Shown piece by piece: positions 43,528-51,798 of a DNA stretch of 64,000 bases. Under the pieces are notes generated by a model, which had not been told where the DNA came from, searched no databases, and saw only the letters and a program-made list of their open reading frames with translations. Positions within the stretch are counted from its first letter, which is position 1, and every line of letters starts with the position of its first letter. The DNA lies in the NCBI GenBank assembly GCA_025517485.1, contig JAOPKB010000014.1, positions 1-64,000 on the forward strand, given 5' to 3'. The translations under genes were made by a program, and so were the position numbers. Origin of the DNA: Natronoglomus mannanivorans (GTDB taxonomy: Archaea > Halobacteriota > Halobacteria > Halobacteriales > Natrialbaceae).

Positions 43528-44214
43528 TCACCACGGCGGCGACGCCGCCAGCTCCGAAAGCGATTCGAGCGCCCAGTCCGGCTTCAGGTCGGGCGTCGCC
43601 GCCTCCTCGTCGTCCGGTATCCACACCGACCGAAGTCCCGCCGCTCGAGCACCCGCAACGTCAGAGGACAGCGAGTTACCGACGTGGACGGCACGGTCCG
43701 GCGTCGTCCCGAGCGCCTCGAGCGCGAGCTCGAACGGCTCCGGTGCGGGTTTGGCCGGCGCGTCGTAGCCCGCGTAGACGACCGTCTCGAAGTCGTCCTC
43801 GAGCCCGATGGTCTCGAGCTTCCGGCGTTGCATCTCCGGCGAGCCGTTGGTGACGAGCGCGAGGCGGTACTCCCCGTCCTCGGCGAACCGGTCGACCGTC
43901 TCCCGCGCACCGGCGAGGAGTTCGACGTCGTGAGGGACGCGCTCTGCGGTGTAGGCGCGGGCCACCGCTTCCCCGGTCGCGCGGTCGGCACCCGCTTCGA
44001 CCGCCAGATCACCGAAACAGCGCTCGCGGAGGTCGACCACGTCCGTACTCTCCTCGAGGTATGCTTCGAACCGATCGTAGTATTCGGACGCCGGAAACAG
44101 CGGCGAGACGCCGACATCCTCGAACGCGATCTCGAGTACCGACTGCGGGCTTCGCCGATACGTACAGAGGGTGTCGTCGAGATCGAAACAGATCGCGTCG
44201 ATCGGGGCCGTCAT
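43528..44214 (-). CDS. HAD superfamily hydrolase
   Basis: The 228-residue phosphatase-type protein has motif I FDLDDTL (9-15), motif II LVTNGS, motif III Lys in PAKPAPEPF and motif IV HVGNSLSSDVAGA, with a helical cap between I and II. Asn in the first position of motif IV replaces the more common Asp but is frequent in this subfamily. The substrate is unknown; nucleotide or sugar phosphates are typical. Confidence 0.9.
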   Translation of the reverse strand: MTAPIDAICFDLDDTLCTYRRSPQSVLEIAFEDVGVSPLFPASEYYDRFEAYLEESTDVVDLRERCFGDLAVEAGADRATGEAVARAYTAERVPHDVELLAGARETVDRFAEDGEYRLALVTNGSPEMQRRKLETIGLEDDFETVVYAGYDAPAKPAPEPFELALEALGTTPDRAVHVGNSLSSDVAGARAAGLRSVWIPDDEEAATPDLKPDWALESLSELAASPPW

Positions 44215-44269
44215 CGTGATTCCGTAGGAACCACCGCGGCAAAAACGTTCGTCGCGGGATCGGGATCGA

Positions 44270-44758
44270 CTACGCGAATCGATACCCGTCCTCGTCTCGG
44301 TCGACGAGATCCAGCAACACGGCCCACTCGAGCAGCCGCTCGACGCGCTCGCTCCAGACCTCCTCGAGTCGGTCGCTCCACCGATACTGTTCGTACGCCG
44401 GTACGTCGTCCCGGAACCGGTCGAAGACCGCCTTGCTCGAGAGCGGTCCGTCGGCCTCGGCGAGAATCTCGAGCAGTCGGTCGACGCCGTAGAGTCGGTC
44501 GCAGAAGGCGTCTCGGAGGTGTTCCGGCTCCGGATCGCGACGCGTCCGGGTGAAGCCCGACGCCCCCTCCTCGGCCAACTCGAGCGCCCGCAGGAAGGTC
44601 AGCCAGGTGCGGGCTTCGTCTCGCGGGGCGATTTCGGTCCGTCGCATGATCCGCGCACAGCAGTCGTCTTCGCTGCCGGGGACCAGCGGCACGGCTCGCT
44701 GGACGGTCTCGACGTACGCGAGGTCGTCAGGTGCGGTGGGAACGAGTTTGAATTGCAC
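44270..44758 (-). CDS. Conserved haloarchaeal hypothetical protein
   Basis: The 162-residue acidic protein is mostly helical, starts at GTG 44758 and has paired cysteines DDCCARIM at about 31-38. Segments ARTWLTFLRALELAEE and a C-terminal winged-helix-like part (about 100-160, ending DEDGYRFA) are visible. I do not recognise the family. It lies 36 bp downstream of mch on the same strand, likely cotranscribed. Confidence 0.75.
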   Translation of the reverse strand: MQFKLVPTAPDDLAYVETVQRAVPLVPGSEDDCCARIMRRTEIAPRDEARTWLTFLRALELAEEGASGFTRTRRDPEPEHLRDAFCDRLYGVDRLLEILAEADGPLSSKAVFDRFRDDVPAYEQYRWSDRLEEVWSERVERLLEWAVLLDLVDRDEDGYRFA

Positions 44759-44794
44759 GGGTGGCAGTATGAGTGACTGTGAGATCGGTTTTGG

Positions 44795-45727
44795 TTACAA
44801 CCCGAACGACTCCGCGACCAGCTCCTCGTCGGTCTCGCCGAACACGTGCGTCGGACCGCCGAGCACGTCGACGGTCACCTTCGCGGGCGCGAACAGTTCG
44901 GCGGGTACCTCGCTGAAGTCCCACTCGAGGTCGTCGAAGAGCTCCCCGAACGGTCGCCCGTGGTCGTCGGCCGCCGTCGAGGGAATCTCGTCGAACCGGT
45001 CGAACTCCTCGCGGACGACGAGGTGGGCCGTCCCGCCGTAAGCCATCGCGTCGTTCGTCCGGGCGATGGCCGTCCGCTCGTCTTCGGCGACCGGCGCGAC
45101 CGGCGCTCGTCCCGTCGCCGAGACGATGTCGAGCGGATCGTAGCCGAGTTCGGAGAGTCGGAACGTCGCCAGTTCGGCCGCTCGAGCGGCGTTGGTAACG
45201 CTACCGACGACGCTGGCGGTCGGGAACGCGAGCAGGAAGACGCCGCTCGTTTCGACGTCGGCGAAATCGGCGACCTGCTCGGCTGCGGCTTCGGTCGGCA
45301 ACTGGTCGCTCTCGACGGCCAGTGCCGTCAGATCGAAGACGTCGGCGTAGCCGATCCGGTGGAACTCCTCCTCCTCGGCGACGAGCGCCCGGGCCGGGCC
45401 ACTGCCCAGTCCCTCGAAGTCGTCGGTGGCGAGTTCCCAACTCGCCTTCTGGGAACACAGGAGCGCGAGCGCGGGTTGGTCGGTCGAGAGTTCGACGTGC
45501 GGGATCGGCGCGCCGGCGACCTCGTCGAGATCCCGACCGGGTGTCGCCAGTCCGGCGGTCTGGATCTCCGTCGCCAGCAGTCCGGCCTCGATTCCACCGT
45601 CGAATTCGACTCCGAAATCGAGTACCGTCGCGTCGTTCTCGAGTTCTCGGGCCCCGATACCGATCTCCTCGGCGTACTCGAGGGCCTCGTCGACCAGCTC
45701 GATCGCCATGCGGTTGAGACTGTCCAT
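44795..45727 (-). CDS. mch: Methenyltetrahydromethanopterin cyclohydrolase
   Basis: The 310-residue enzyme interconverts methenyl- and formyl-tetrahydromethanopterin/folate in C1 metabolism. Family features include the MDSLNRMAIELVD start, GLATPGRDLDEVAGAPIPHVELSTDQPALALLCSQ region (about 70-103), and the C-terminal GKPTHVFGET-like GGPTHVFGE. Length matches the family. In non-methanogenic haloarchaea it probably serves folate-linked C1 transfer. ATG 45727 opens the conserved N-terminus. Confidence 0.95.
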   Translation of the reverse strand: MDSLNRMAIELVDEALEYAEEIGIGARELENDATVLDFGVEFDGGIEAGLLATEIQTAGLATPGRDLDEVAGAPIPHVELSTDQPALALLCSQKASWELATDDFEGLGSGPARALVAEEEEFHRIGYADVFDLTALAVESDQLPTEAAAEQVADFADVETSGVFLLAFPTASVVGSVTNAARAAELATFRLSELGYDPLDIVSATGRAPVAPVAEDERTAIARTNDAMAYGGTAHLVVREEFDRFDEIPSTAADDHGRPFGELFDDLEWDFSEVPAELFAPAKVTVDVLGGPTHVFGETDEELVAESFGL

Positions 45728-45812
45728 ACTCGTTCTTTCCGCACCACCACTAAAACAAGTTGCCAGTTTCGTCGCCATCCACGGGGGCGTCCGTCGTCTC
45801 GTTAGCGCCCTC

Positions 45813-46022
45813 TCAGCCGGCGACCTCGTAGCCGGCATCCTCGATCGTCCCGCTGAGTGTTTGCCTGTCCACGAGCGTCTCGTCGTGAGTCACTCGAACT
45901 TCACTTGCGGTGTGATCCGCCGTCGCCGACGAGACGCCCTCGAGCGCCTCGAGTGCGGTTCGGACGTTCTTCTCGCAGCCGCCACAGGACATGCCGTCGA
46001 CCTCGAGTGTGGTTTCTTCCAT
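45813..46022 (-). CDS. Heavy-metal-associated (CopZ-like) domain protein
   Basis: The 69-residue HMA domain has the metal-binding motif GMSCGGC (Cys13, Cys16) and the expected ferredoxin-like fold (beta-alpha-beta-beta-alpha-beta). It probably carries Cu(I) or another soft metal as a chaperone, though no P-type ATPase is nearby. Only this ATG gives the domain without an Arg/Thr-rich prefix. Confidence 0.92.
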   Translation of the reverse strand: MEETTLEVDGMSCGGCEKNVRTALEALEGVSSATADHTASEVRVTHDETLVDRQTLSGTIEDAGYEVAG

Positions 46023-46139
46023 ACGTCGACTACAGCCTCTCGCGTGTTGAGCGTGTCGCTCGCTCGTGCAGGCGCGAGTGCGGGCGCGGGTGTCACCCGT
46101 TCTCCGTGAAGCCACTGCAACCACGAGCCGTGCCAGTGG

Positions 46140-46454
46140 TCAATCGTCGCTACTCGAGGCCGCCCGCCCCAGATGCTCTTCGACCGCCTCGACTTTCTCC
46201 TGTGCGCTCTGGTCGCTGGCGCGTTTGTCGTCGATCTTTAAGACGGTACTCACTCGATCGGCCTCGATCGCCTCGTGAGCCGCCTGAACCGCGGCAAACA
46301 GTTCGTCGGTATCGCTGGCCTCGATCGTCGTCCCCATCGGCGTCGTCTCGTACTCGACGTCGAACTCCTCGAGAGCGTCGACCGCTTTCGCGACCTCGCC
46401 GGACATACTGTCTTCGATCACCGGTGCGACCGACAGGAAACCAATGACTGTCAT
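46140..46454 (-). CDS. MTH1187/YkoF-type thiamine-binding family protein
   Basis: The 104-residue protein matches the small MTH1187 family: start IGFLSVAPVIEDSMSGEVAKAV, then EYETTPMGTTIEA (39-51). The family is a ferredoxin-like tetramer with a small ligand-binding site, often thiamine-like. Its role here is unknown. Confidence 0.88.
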   Translation of the reverse strand: MTVIGFLSVAPVIEDSMSGEVAKAVDALEEFDVEYETTPMGTTIEASDTDELFAAVQAAHEAIEADRVSTVLKIDDKRASDQSAQEKVEAVEEHLGRAASSSDD

Positions 46455-46542
46455 ACGAGAGTCGACGCTGTCGAGGTGAAAATAGCTGTTCGTCGAAACT
46501 GCCGGTTGGGTTCGGACCGACGGGCCGAAGCGGGCGAGCGGC

Positions 46543-46599
46543 GAGACCGTTAGGGTCCCGTCAGGTGAGACCGTTAGGGTCCCGTCAGGTGAGACCGTT
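46543..46599. repeat. 24-bp tandem repeat, 2.4 copies
   Basis: A 24-bp unit starting GAGACCGTTAGGGTCCCG repeats at 46543-46566 and 46567-46590, with 9 bases of a third copy. The copies are identical. It lies 12 bp past the stop of the HalOD1 gene. It is short and non-coding, and could form a slippage or termination structure. Confidence 0.7.
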
Positions 46600-46610
46600 C
46601 GCGGTTCCTC

Positions 46611-46976
46611 TCAGTGTTCCTGCTCGAGTCTGGGGGCCGGACGGGGTGCGTCAGCGGGTGGGTAGATGTAGACGGTCCCGTCGGCGTAGACGTAGACTTC
46701 GTGCTCGAGGGCGGTGAAGGCGACGTGGCCACCCGACCGTTCGGAGCCATCGGCCTTCGGACTGAAGATCCGCTCGAGGGCGTCCGGATCGATACTATCG
46801 TAGAGGGAGAACTCGCCCTGAGAGACGTCGATATCTGCGACTGTCGCGAGGGCGTGGACGATCCGGGTCGGTAACGTCGCACTTCCGTCGGCGTCGTACT
46901 GGAAGGTGTAGCGATCGTTGGACTGGTCGTACTGGGGGCCGTGCTGGTCGTTGGAGGTGTGTATTTCAGTTTGCAT
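46611..46976 (-). CDS. Stand-alone HalOD1 output domain protein
   Basis: The 121-residue protein has a Gln/Asn/His-rich N-terminus and a HalOD1 core at about 32-110, including LPTRIVHALATVADID, then FSLYDSIDPDALERIF and the beta pair GHVAFTALEHEVYVYADGTVYIY. It is similar to the HalOD1 domains in the protein at 35088. No partner kinase is adjacent. A winged-helix regulator or histidine kinase elsewhere might use it. Confidence 0.88.
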   Translation of the reverse strand: MQTEIHTSNDQHGPQYDQSNDRYTFQYDADGSATLPTRIVHALATVADIDVSQGEFSLYDSIDPDALERIFSPKADGSERSGGHVAFTALEHEVYVYADGTVYIYPPADAPRPAPRLEQEH

Positions 46977-47240
46977 TTCGATACTCGGTGTTCAATCGTC
47001 CATTGATCCGTACTTCTCCACGGTACAAAAGTCAATCGCTGCCTACATTGATTCAGAGACGCGACTTTTCTACTGTGGATACTATTTCGCCGTCTAGCTA
47101 TTCGTCTGCCGGTGACTATCCCGATTCCGTGTCGGACCGACGCCGATAGTATGACGAATCGTGTAGTAATACCGTCTTACTCGCCGGTAATCGAAGTTCG
47201 TCGTCGTTCACTCGCGACTCGAAGTGGCCAACGTTCGAAC

Positions 47241-48236
47241 TCAGGAGTCGACAGTCGACTCCGGAACGAACACCGGCGGCAACTGTGACTCGATCATCTC
47301 GCGGTCCTCTTCGAACCACGGTGGGAGCTCGAGTGTCTCACTGGAGACAGCGTCTGAATTGTCGACCAATCCCGACCGTCCCTCGTCGGCGGTGTCGTCG
47401 CTCTCTGTGTCCGATCCGGATTCGTTCTGTAGACGGGGACGGGGATCGGTCGCCAACTCGAACAGGATTCCACCCGGTTCCCGAACGTACAGCGAGTGGA
47501 AGTAGTGTCGGTCTTTTACCCGCGAGACGTCGTACTCCCGCTCACGAAAGAGCTCGTCGACGCTCTCGACTCGAACCGCGACGTGGTGGATCGTCCCGGG
47601 ACCGCCGCGTCCGTACGAACCGTCGCGATCGAGGAGATCGACGACCGTCGCCCGATCACCCGGCGCTCGGTAGCGGACCCGATCTCCCTCCTGATCGACG
47701 AGTTCGAATCCGAGCGTCTCGAGCACGCTCGCCGTCGCGTAGCTGTTCGCCGAACACAGCGTTACGCCGTGGAGGCCACGGATCGCGACGTCTTCGGGAA
47801 CGGGTCCGTCGGCCCACGGCTCGACCGGCGAGTCGCCGGTAACTAACTCGAGTCGCGTTCCATCCGGGTCTCGAAATCGGATCACTCGTTCGTCGAAGCG
47901 CTCGAGCGGCCCCGTCACGTCCCGTACCGAGTCGTCGCCGGCGAGGCGCTCGAGCCAGTCGTCGATCGCGGTCTCCGGGACGACGAACGCGACGGTCTGG
48001 ATCTGGGGGACGCCGATCCGGCCGTCGTCCTCGTGAGGATAGGGAAAACAGGTCAGGATCGTCCCCGGTGTTCCGGTCTCGTCGCCGTAGTAGAGGTGGT
48101 AGGCGAACTTGTCCTCCTGATTTACCGTTCGCAAGAGGAACCGAAGCCCGAGCGTTCCCGCGTAGAAGTCGACGTTTCGCTGGGCGTCGCCCACGACCGC
48201 CGTCACGTGGTGGATCCCGGGTGTGTCCGTGAGCAT
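47241..48236 (-). CDS. VOC-family ring-cleaving dioxygenase
   Basis: The 331-residue protein has two VOC modules. The first starts GIHHVTAVVGDAQRNVDFYAGTLGLRF (metal His near 8), and the second starts RGLHGVTL, has a metal His in TIHHVAVR and a Glu in LFELATDP. It resembles hydroquinone/catechol extradiol dioxygenases (MhqO/LinE type). The C-terminal 60 residues are an acidic Ser/Asp tail. Start ATG 48236 is the conserved MLTDTPGIHHV; a longer in-frame start is possible. Confidence 0.9.
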   Translation of the reverse strand: MLTDTPGIHHVTAVVGDAQRNVDFYAGTLGLRFLLRTVNQEDKFAYHLYYGDETGTPGTILTCFPYPHEDDGRIGVPQIQTVAFVVPETAIDDWLERLAGDDSVRDVTGPLERFDERVIRFRDPDGTRLELVTGDSPVEPWADGPVPEDVAIRGLHGVTLCSANSYATASVLETLGFELVDQEGDRVRYRAPGDRATVVDLLDRDGSYGRGGPGTIHHVAVRVESVDELFREREYDVSRVKDRHYFHSLYVREPGGILFELATDPRPRLQNESGSDTESDDTADEGRSGLVDNSDAVSSETLELPPWFEEDREMIESQLPPVFVPESTVDS

Positions 48237-48323
48237 CGGCCGTCTTACGGCGAGGACAGGGAAGTATTCAGTGGGGGAGGTCACGCGTCAGTTGCTCGGA
48301 CTCGAGAACCGAGCGACGGGCTC

Positions 48324-49205
48324 TCAGTTTCCGGCAGCTCGGACTCGCCAGGCGATTTCGTCCGGATCACGCGTCGAGAACGCGGACTGGTCCCCGTGAT
48401 CTTCGGTCGTGATCTCCCGGCCTTGGGCCGAAAGACGCGCTTTCAGATCCTCGAGTGACTGTCGGTCGGGAACGACGAGTTCGACCCACTCGAGGCCGAG
48501 CGTCCGTGCCTGTTCACCACCTCCGCTCGCGGGCTCGCTTCGCCCTCTCCACGTGTTGAGTCCGACGTGGTGATGGTAGTCGCCCGCGGCGACGAACAGC
48601 GCGCCGTCGTACTGATACTGCACACCCATCCCGATCCCACCTACGTAGTACGCGCGCGAGGCCTCGAGCGAGGAAATCTCGAGGTGGACGTGACCGACCG
48701 TGGTTTCCCTGGGAACCGACACCCGTCCGTTACTGATCGACTCGAGTTCCTCGAGGTCGAGCGCGAGCGTATCCAGTCGTACGCCGCCGGTCTCCGTCCG
48801 CTCCCACTCCTCGCGCGGCCGATCCCGATAGATCTCGATCCCGTTTCCCTCCGGGTCCGAGAGGTAGAGGGCCTCGCTCGCGAGGTGATCCGCCGCGCCG
48901 CTGAGTTGCCACCGGGTTCGGACCCGCTCGAGTGCGTCGCCGAGTGCGGCTCTCGTCGGGACCAGAAACGCCGTGTGAAAGAGTCCAGTTTGTTCGGGCG
49001 CGCGCTCGGGCGCGTCGGGATCGGCGATCAGTTCCAGTAGCGGGCCGTTGTCGGTACCCAGTATCGCTCGTTCGTCGTCGGATTCGCGGACCGCCAACCC
49101 GACGACGTCTCGGTAGAACTCGGTCTGTCGCTCGAGGTCCGCGACCCGAAGCGCGACCCGTCCGATGTGTGTCTCCCCCCGGAGAACAGGTTCCTCGTCG
49201 CTCAT
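48324..49205 (-). CDS. VOC-family protein, CatE-like
   Basis: The 293-residue protein has two VOC modules: HIGRVALRVADLERQTEFYRDVVGL at 13-37 and VGHVHLEISSLEASRAYY at about 169-186. DYHHHVGLNTWRGR near 208-221 fits a catechol-2,3-dioxygenase-like metal site. It is 87 bp upstream of the VOC gene at 47241 on the same strand, and the pair may act on the same aromatic or quinone substrate. Confidence 0.85.
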   Translation of the reverse strand: MSDEEPVLRGETHIGRVALRVADLERQTEFYRDVVGLAVRESDDERAILGTDNGPLLELIADPDAPERAPEQTGLFHTAFLVPTRAALGDALERVRTRWQLSGAADHLASEALYLSDPEGNGIEIYRDRPREEWERTETGGVRLDTLALDLEELESISNGRVSVPRETTVGHVHLEISSLEASRAYYVGGIGMGVQYQYDGALFVAAGDYHHHVGLNTWRGRSEPASGGGEQARTLGLEWVELVVPDRQSLEDLKARLSAQGREITTEDHGDQSAFSTRDPDEIAWRVRAAGN

Positions 49206-49527
49206 ACAGCTAGTTGGCGAACAGTGGGTATAAGCGAGGTGGCCGGACCCGTGATCGGCGGTGCGAAGACGGGGCTGTGGCGTCGGTCGTCCTCGCGATA
49301 CCGTCGCTACCGCGGCGTCTTGGGACAGAGTGTCGTCGAGATCAGTGACCGTTGGATTCTCGGATTCATCCTATCGTCCGCGTGTCCGTTACCGATCGCT
49401 CGTGCTCACTTCGAGACATTCATCTCTCGCTCGTCACGATCTGGTGCCGATTCGAACTGTCTCGCTTCGCTGCTGAATTATCGGGATTCGGGAGTACGGT
49501 ATAGAAAAAAGACGAAAGAAGCGCCAT
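49206..49527. other. Non-coding stretch before tRNA-Gly
   Basis: This 322-bp region contains the divergent flank of the VOC gene and, at its right end, an A-rich stretch after the tRNA 3' end (49504-49520, T-rich on the minus strand), which likely ends tRNA transcription. No gene or family resemblance is visible. Confidence 0.45.
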
Positions 49528-49598
49528 GCGCTGGCGGGGATTTGAACCCCGGTTGTGACCATGGCAAGGTCACGTGATACCACTACACTACCAGCGCC
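49528..49598 (-). tRNA. tRNA-Gly (anticodon GCC)
   Basis: The 71-nt gene on the minus strand has acceptor GCGCTGG pairing CCAGCGC with discriminator A, D-arm TAGTGTAGTGGTATCA, anticodon stem GTGACC/GGTCAC around loop TTGCCAT (anticodon GCC), and T-arm CCGGGGTTCAAATCCCCG. No CCA and no intron are encoded. Confidence 0.97.
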
Positions 49599-49628
49599 CT
49601 GCTGCACTTACACCTAATCCGGGAAGAC

Positions 49629-49636
49629 TGTATAAG
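49629..49636 (-). promoter_or_regulatory. TATA box of tRNA-Gly
   Basis: CTTATACA on the minus strand is centred about 34 bp upstream of the tRNA 5' end. This puts the transcript start a few bases before the mature tRNA, as usual for archaeal tRNA genes. Confidence 0.6.
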
Positions 49637-49847
49637 AGTTGCGAATCGCAGTCGGGGAGGTACTTCGACACACACCCGGAGTGTCGACGACCTCGAGTCA
49701 CGAACGCCGCCGTTGGACCCGAAAACCCGTCTTCGCACTCGAGTCGGCTCCGACGTGACGGCCACATATCACGTCCGACGACTATGTGGCGAATTAGCAC
49801 GAATTCGGCCCTGTGAGCGGTTCACAGCCGAAATCTAATCCGCTATC

Positions 49848-49855
49848 CTTTTAAG
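49848..49855 (+). promoter_or_regulatory. TATA box of the ribosomal protein operon
   Basis: CTTTTAAG lies about 59 bp before ATG 49911 and predicts a transcription start near 49877 with a leader of about 34 nt. Confidence 0.6.
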
Positions 49856-49884
49856 ACCCTGTACACAAAGATCGCTACAGTCTA

Positions 49885-49907
49885 GTGACGAGGCGCCGAA
49901 GCGTCAC
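49885..49907 (+). promoter_or_regulatory. Leader stem-loop directly before the operon's first start codon
   Basis: GTGACG (49885-49890) pairs with CGTCAC (49902-49907) across an 11-nt loop. The stem ends three bases before ATG 49911. Positioned there it could block or time ribosome entry, a possible autoregulatory site for a ribosomal protein; untested. Confidence 0.5.
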
Positions 49908-49910
49908 GGT

Positions 49911-50771
49911 ATGACTGTCAGCGTACTCGTGCCGTCGTCGATCGTCCGTGAAGCCGAGGACAAACGCGAGGCAACTCGCAAACTCGGATACGTCGCCCGT
50001 GCGGCGACGATCTTCAGGGCGGATCGTCTGGTCGTCTTCCCCGATCGGGAGGGCGAGCGGCGATTCGGCGGCGGGTTCGTAAGCACCGTCTTGCGGTACG
50101 CCGCGACGCCCCCCTACCTCAAAACCGAGGCGTGGGGCAAGCGGGACGAACTGGAGTACGCGGGCATCCTGCCGCCGCTCCGCGCCATGTCACAGACCGG
50201 CTCCGAATCGGACGGTTCGGGGTCGTCAAGACAAGGAATCGTGACCGAGGTCGGACCTGAAGGGCGCGTCCGGGTCAATTGCGGCTTGCAACACCCGATC
50301 TCCCTCAACGTACCGCCGAAAATGGTGGTCGAAGAGGGGGAGCGCGTAACCGTCAGGATCTCTTCGCGACGACCGGTCCGTGCGAAACTCGTCGACGAGC
50401 CCCTCCCGGGGTTCGGCGTCGAGCGGACGGACCTCTCCGCAGCTCTCGGCCGTGAGGACGCTGGCGTTCGCATCGCGTCGTCCCGGTACGGTGAACGGCT
50501 CACCACCGGACGACTCGAGACGCTGGCCGGACGCGTCGAACGAGACGGGATGACCGTCGCGTTCGGTTCGCCCGAGAGAGGGCTGCCGGATATCCTCGGA
50601 ATCGAGGTGTCAACTGCCGCCGACGATGGCGGCAGTGGCAGAGTCGAACCCACTGCAGACGACCTGGGGTTCGACCTCTGGCTAAACACGGTTCCGAACC
50701 AGGGCAGCGAGGTGGTGCGAACGGAAGAAGCGATGTTCGCCACCCTCGCTTGCCTCTCACTCAGAGCGTGA
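49911..50771 (+). CDS. SPOUT-family RNA methyltransferase (putative RNA uridine N3 type)
   Basis: The 286-residue protein has an N-terminal SPOUT half (VSVLVPSSIVREAEDKREATRKLGYVARAATIF), an OB-fold-like middle (about 105-165) and a C-terminal helix-rich part with RLETLAGR. The family is a knotted SAM methyltransferase acting on rRNA or tRNA, and is typically encoded upstream of archaeal rpl3. Here it ends 4 bp before rpl3, so it is the first gene of the operon. Confidence 0.88.
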   Translation: MTVSVLVPSSIVREAEDKREATRKLGYVARAATIFRADRLVVFPDREGERRFGGGFVSTVLRYAATPPYLKTEAWGKRDELEYAGILPPLRAMSQTGSESDGSGSSRQGIVTEVGPEGRVRVNCGLQHPISLNVPPKMVVEEGERVTVRISSRRPVRAKLVDEPLPGFGVERTDLSAALGREDAGVRIASSRYGERLTTGRLETLAGRVERDGMTVAFGSPERGLPDILGIEVSTAADDGGSGRVEPTADDLGFDLWLNTVPNQGSEVVRTEEAMFATLACLSLRA

Positions 50772-50775
50772 TAGA

Positions 50776-51795
50776 ATGCCACAACCAAGTTCCCCACGCA
50801 AAGGCTCACTCGGGTTCGGCCCACGAAAGCGTGCGACCAGCGAGGTCCCACGCTTCAGTTCGTGGCCGGACGACGAAGGACAGCCAACGCTCCAGGGTTT
50901 CGCGGGCTATAAGGCCGGCATGACCCACGTGGTGATGATCGACGACAAAGCGAACTCGTCGACCGAAGGGATGGAACAGACCGTCCCCGTCACTATCGTG
51001 GAGACGCCGCCAATGCGCGCCGTCGCCCTGCGTGCGTACGAAGATACTCCGTACGGACAGAAGCCGATCACCGAGGTCTGGACCGACGAGCTCGACGACG
51101 AGCTCGACCGCGTCCTCGACCTCCCCGGAGACGACTACGACGTCGACGCAGCGGAGGACGACCTCCGCGGGGCCCTCGAGGAGGGTCGCATCGCCGACGT
51201 CCGCGTCATCACCCACACGGTGCCCGGCTCCGTTCCGTCAGTTCCCAAGAAGAAACCGGACGTGATGGAGACACGTGTCGGCGGTGGATCGCTCGAAGAG
51301 CGCGTCGAGTACGCGCTCGACCTCGTTCGCGAGGGCGGCGAGCACACCATGAACGACGTCTTCCGCGCCGGCGAGTACGTCGACGCGAGCGGCGTCACGA
51401 AAGGAAAAGGAACGCAAGGCCCCGTCAAGCGGTGGGGCGTCCAGAAACGCAAGGGCAAACACGCCCGGCAAGGCTGGCGCCGCCGCATCGGGAACCTCGG
51501 TCCGTGGAACCCCTCGAGGGTTCGATCGACGGTTCCCCAGCAGGGTCAGACTGGTTACCACCAGCGTACGGAACTCAACAAGCGCCTCATCGACGTCGGT
51601 GATGGGGCAGACGCGACGGTCGACGGCGGCTTCGTCAACTACGGCGAAGTCGACGGCCCGCACGCGTTGATCAAGGGCTCGCTCCCCGGGCCGAACAAGC
51701 GCCTCGTGCGCCTTCGCCCGGCGATCCGACCCGGAGACCAGCCGCGCCTCGATCCCGAGGTCCGGTACGTCTCCACCGCATCCAACCAGGGATAA
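50776..51795 (+). CDS. rpl3: 50S ribosomal protein L3
   Basis: The 339-residue protein has the archaeal L3 start MPQPSSPRKGSLGFGPRKRA and the conserved TVPQQGQTGYHQRTELNKR segment (about 253-271) that reaches the peptidyl transferase centre. It includes the long KGKGTQGPVKRWGVQKRKGK extension. Normal length. Four bases after the SPOUT gene. Confidence 0.98.
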   Translation: MPQPSSPRKGSLGFGPRKRATSEVPRFSSWPDDEGQPTLQGFAGYKAGMTHVVMIDDKANSSTEGMEQTVPVTIVETPPMRAVALRAYEDTPYGQKPITEVWTDELDDELDRVLDLPGDDYDVDAAEDDLRGALEEGRIADVRVITHTVPGSVPSVPKKKPDVMETRVGGGSLEERVEYALDLVREGGEHTMNDVFRAGEYVDASGVTKGKGTQGPVKRWGVQKRKGKHARQGWRRRIGNLGPWNPSRVRSTVPQQGQTGYHQRTELNKRLIDVGDGADATVDGGFVNYGEVDGPHALIKGSLPGPNKRLVRLRPAIRPGDQPRLDPEVRYVSTASNQG

Positions 51796-51798
51796 CGT

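Larger units (their letters stand above)
49599..49910. other. Intergenic region with ribosomal-operon promoter
   Basis: This 312-bp region carries the tRNA promoter on the minus strand and the ribosomal promoter on the plus strand. CTTTTAAG (49848-49855) is the best TATA candidate, and a perfect inverted repeat CTGTGA/TCACAG (49811-49827) lies 21 bp upstream. The leader contains a hairpin described separately. No gene is seen. Confidence 0.6.

Noticed and set aside
44519..45041. Forward frames across the mch region
   Set aside because: They are antisense to mch and its neighbour, which have clear family matches.
46543..46599. Possible CRISPR array
   Set aside because: The copies are contiguous without spacers and only 2.4 in number.
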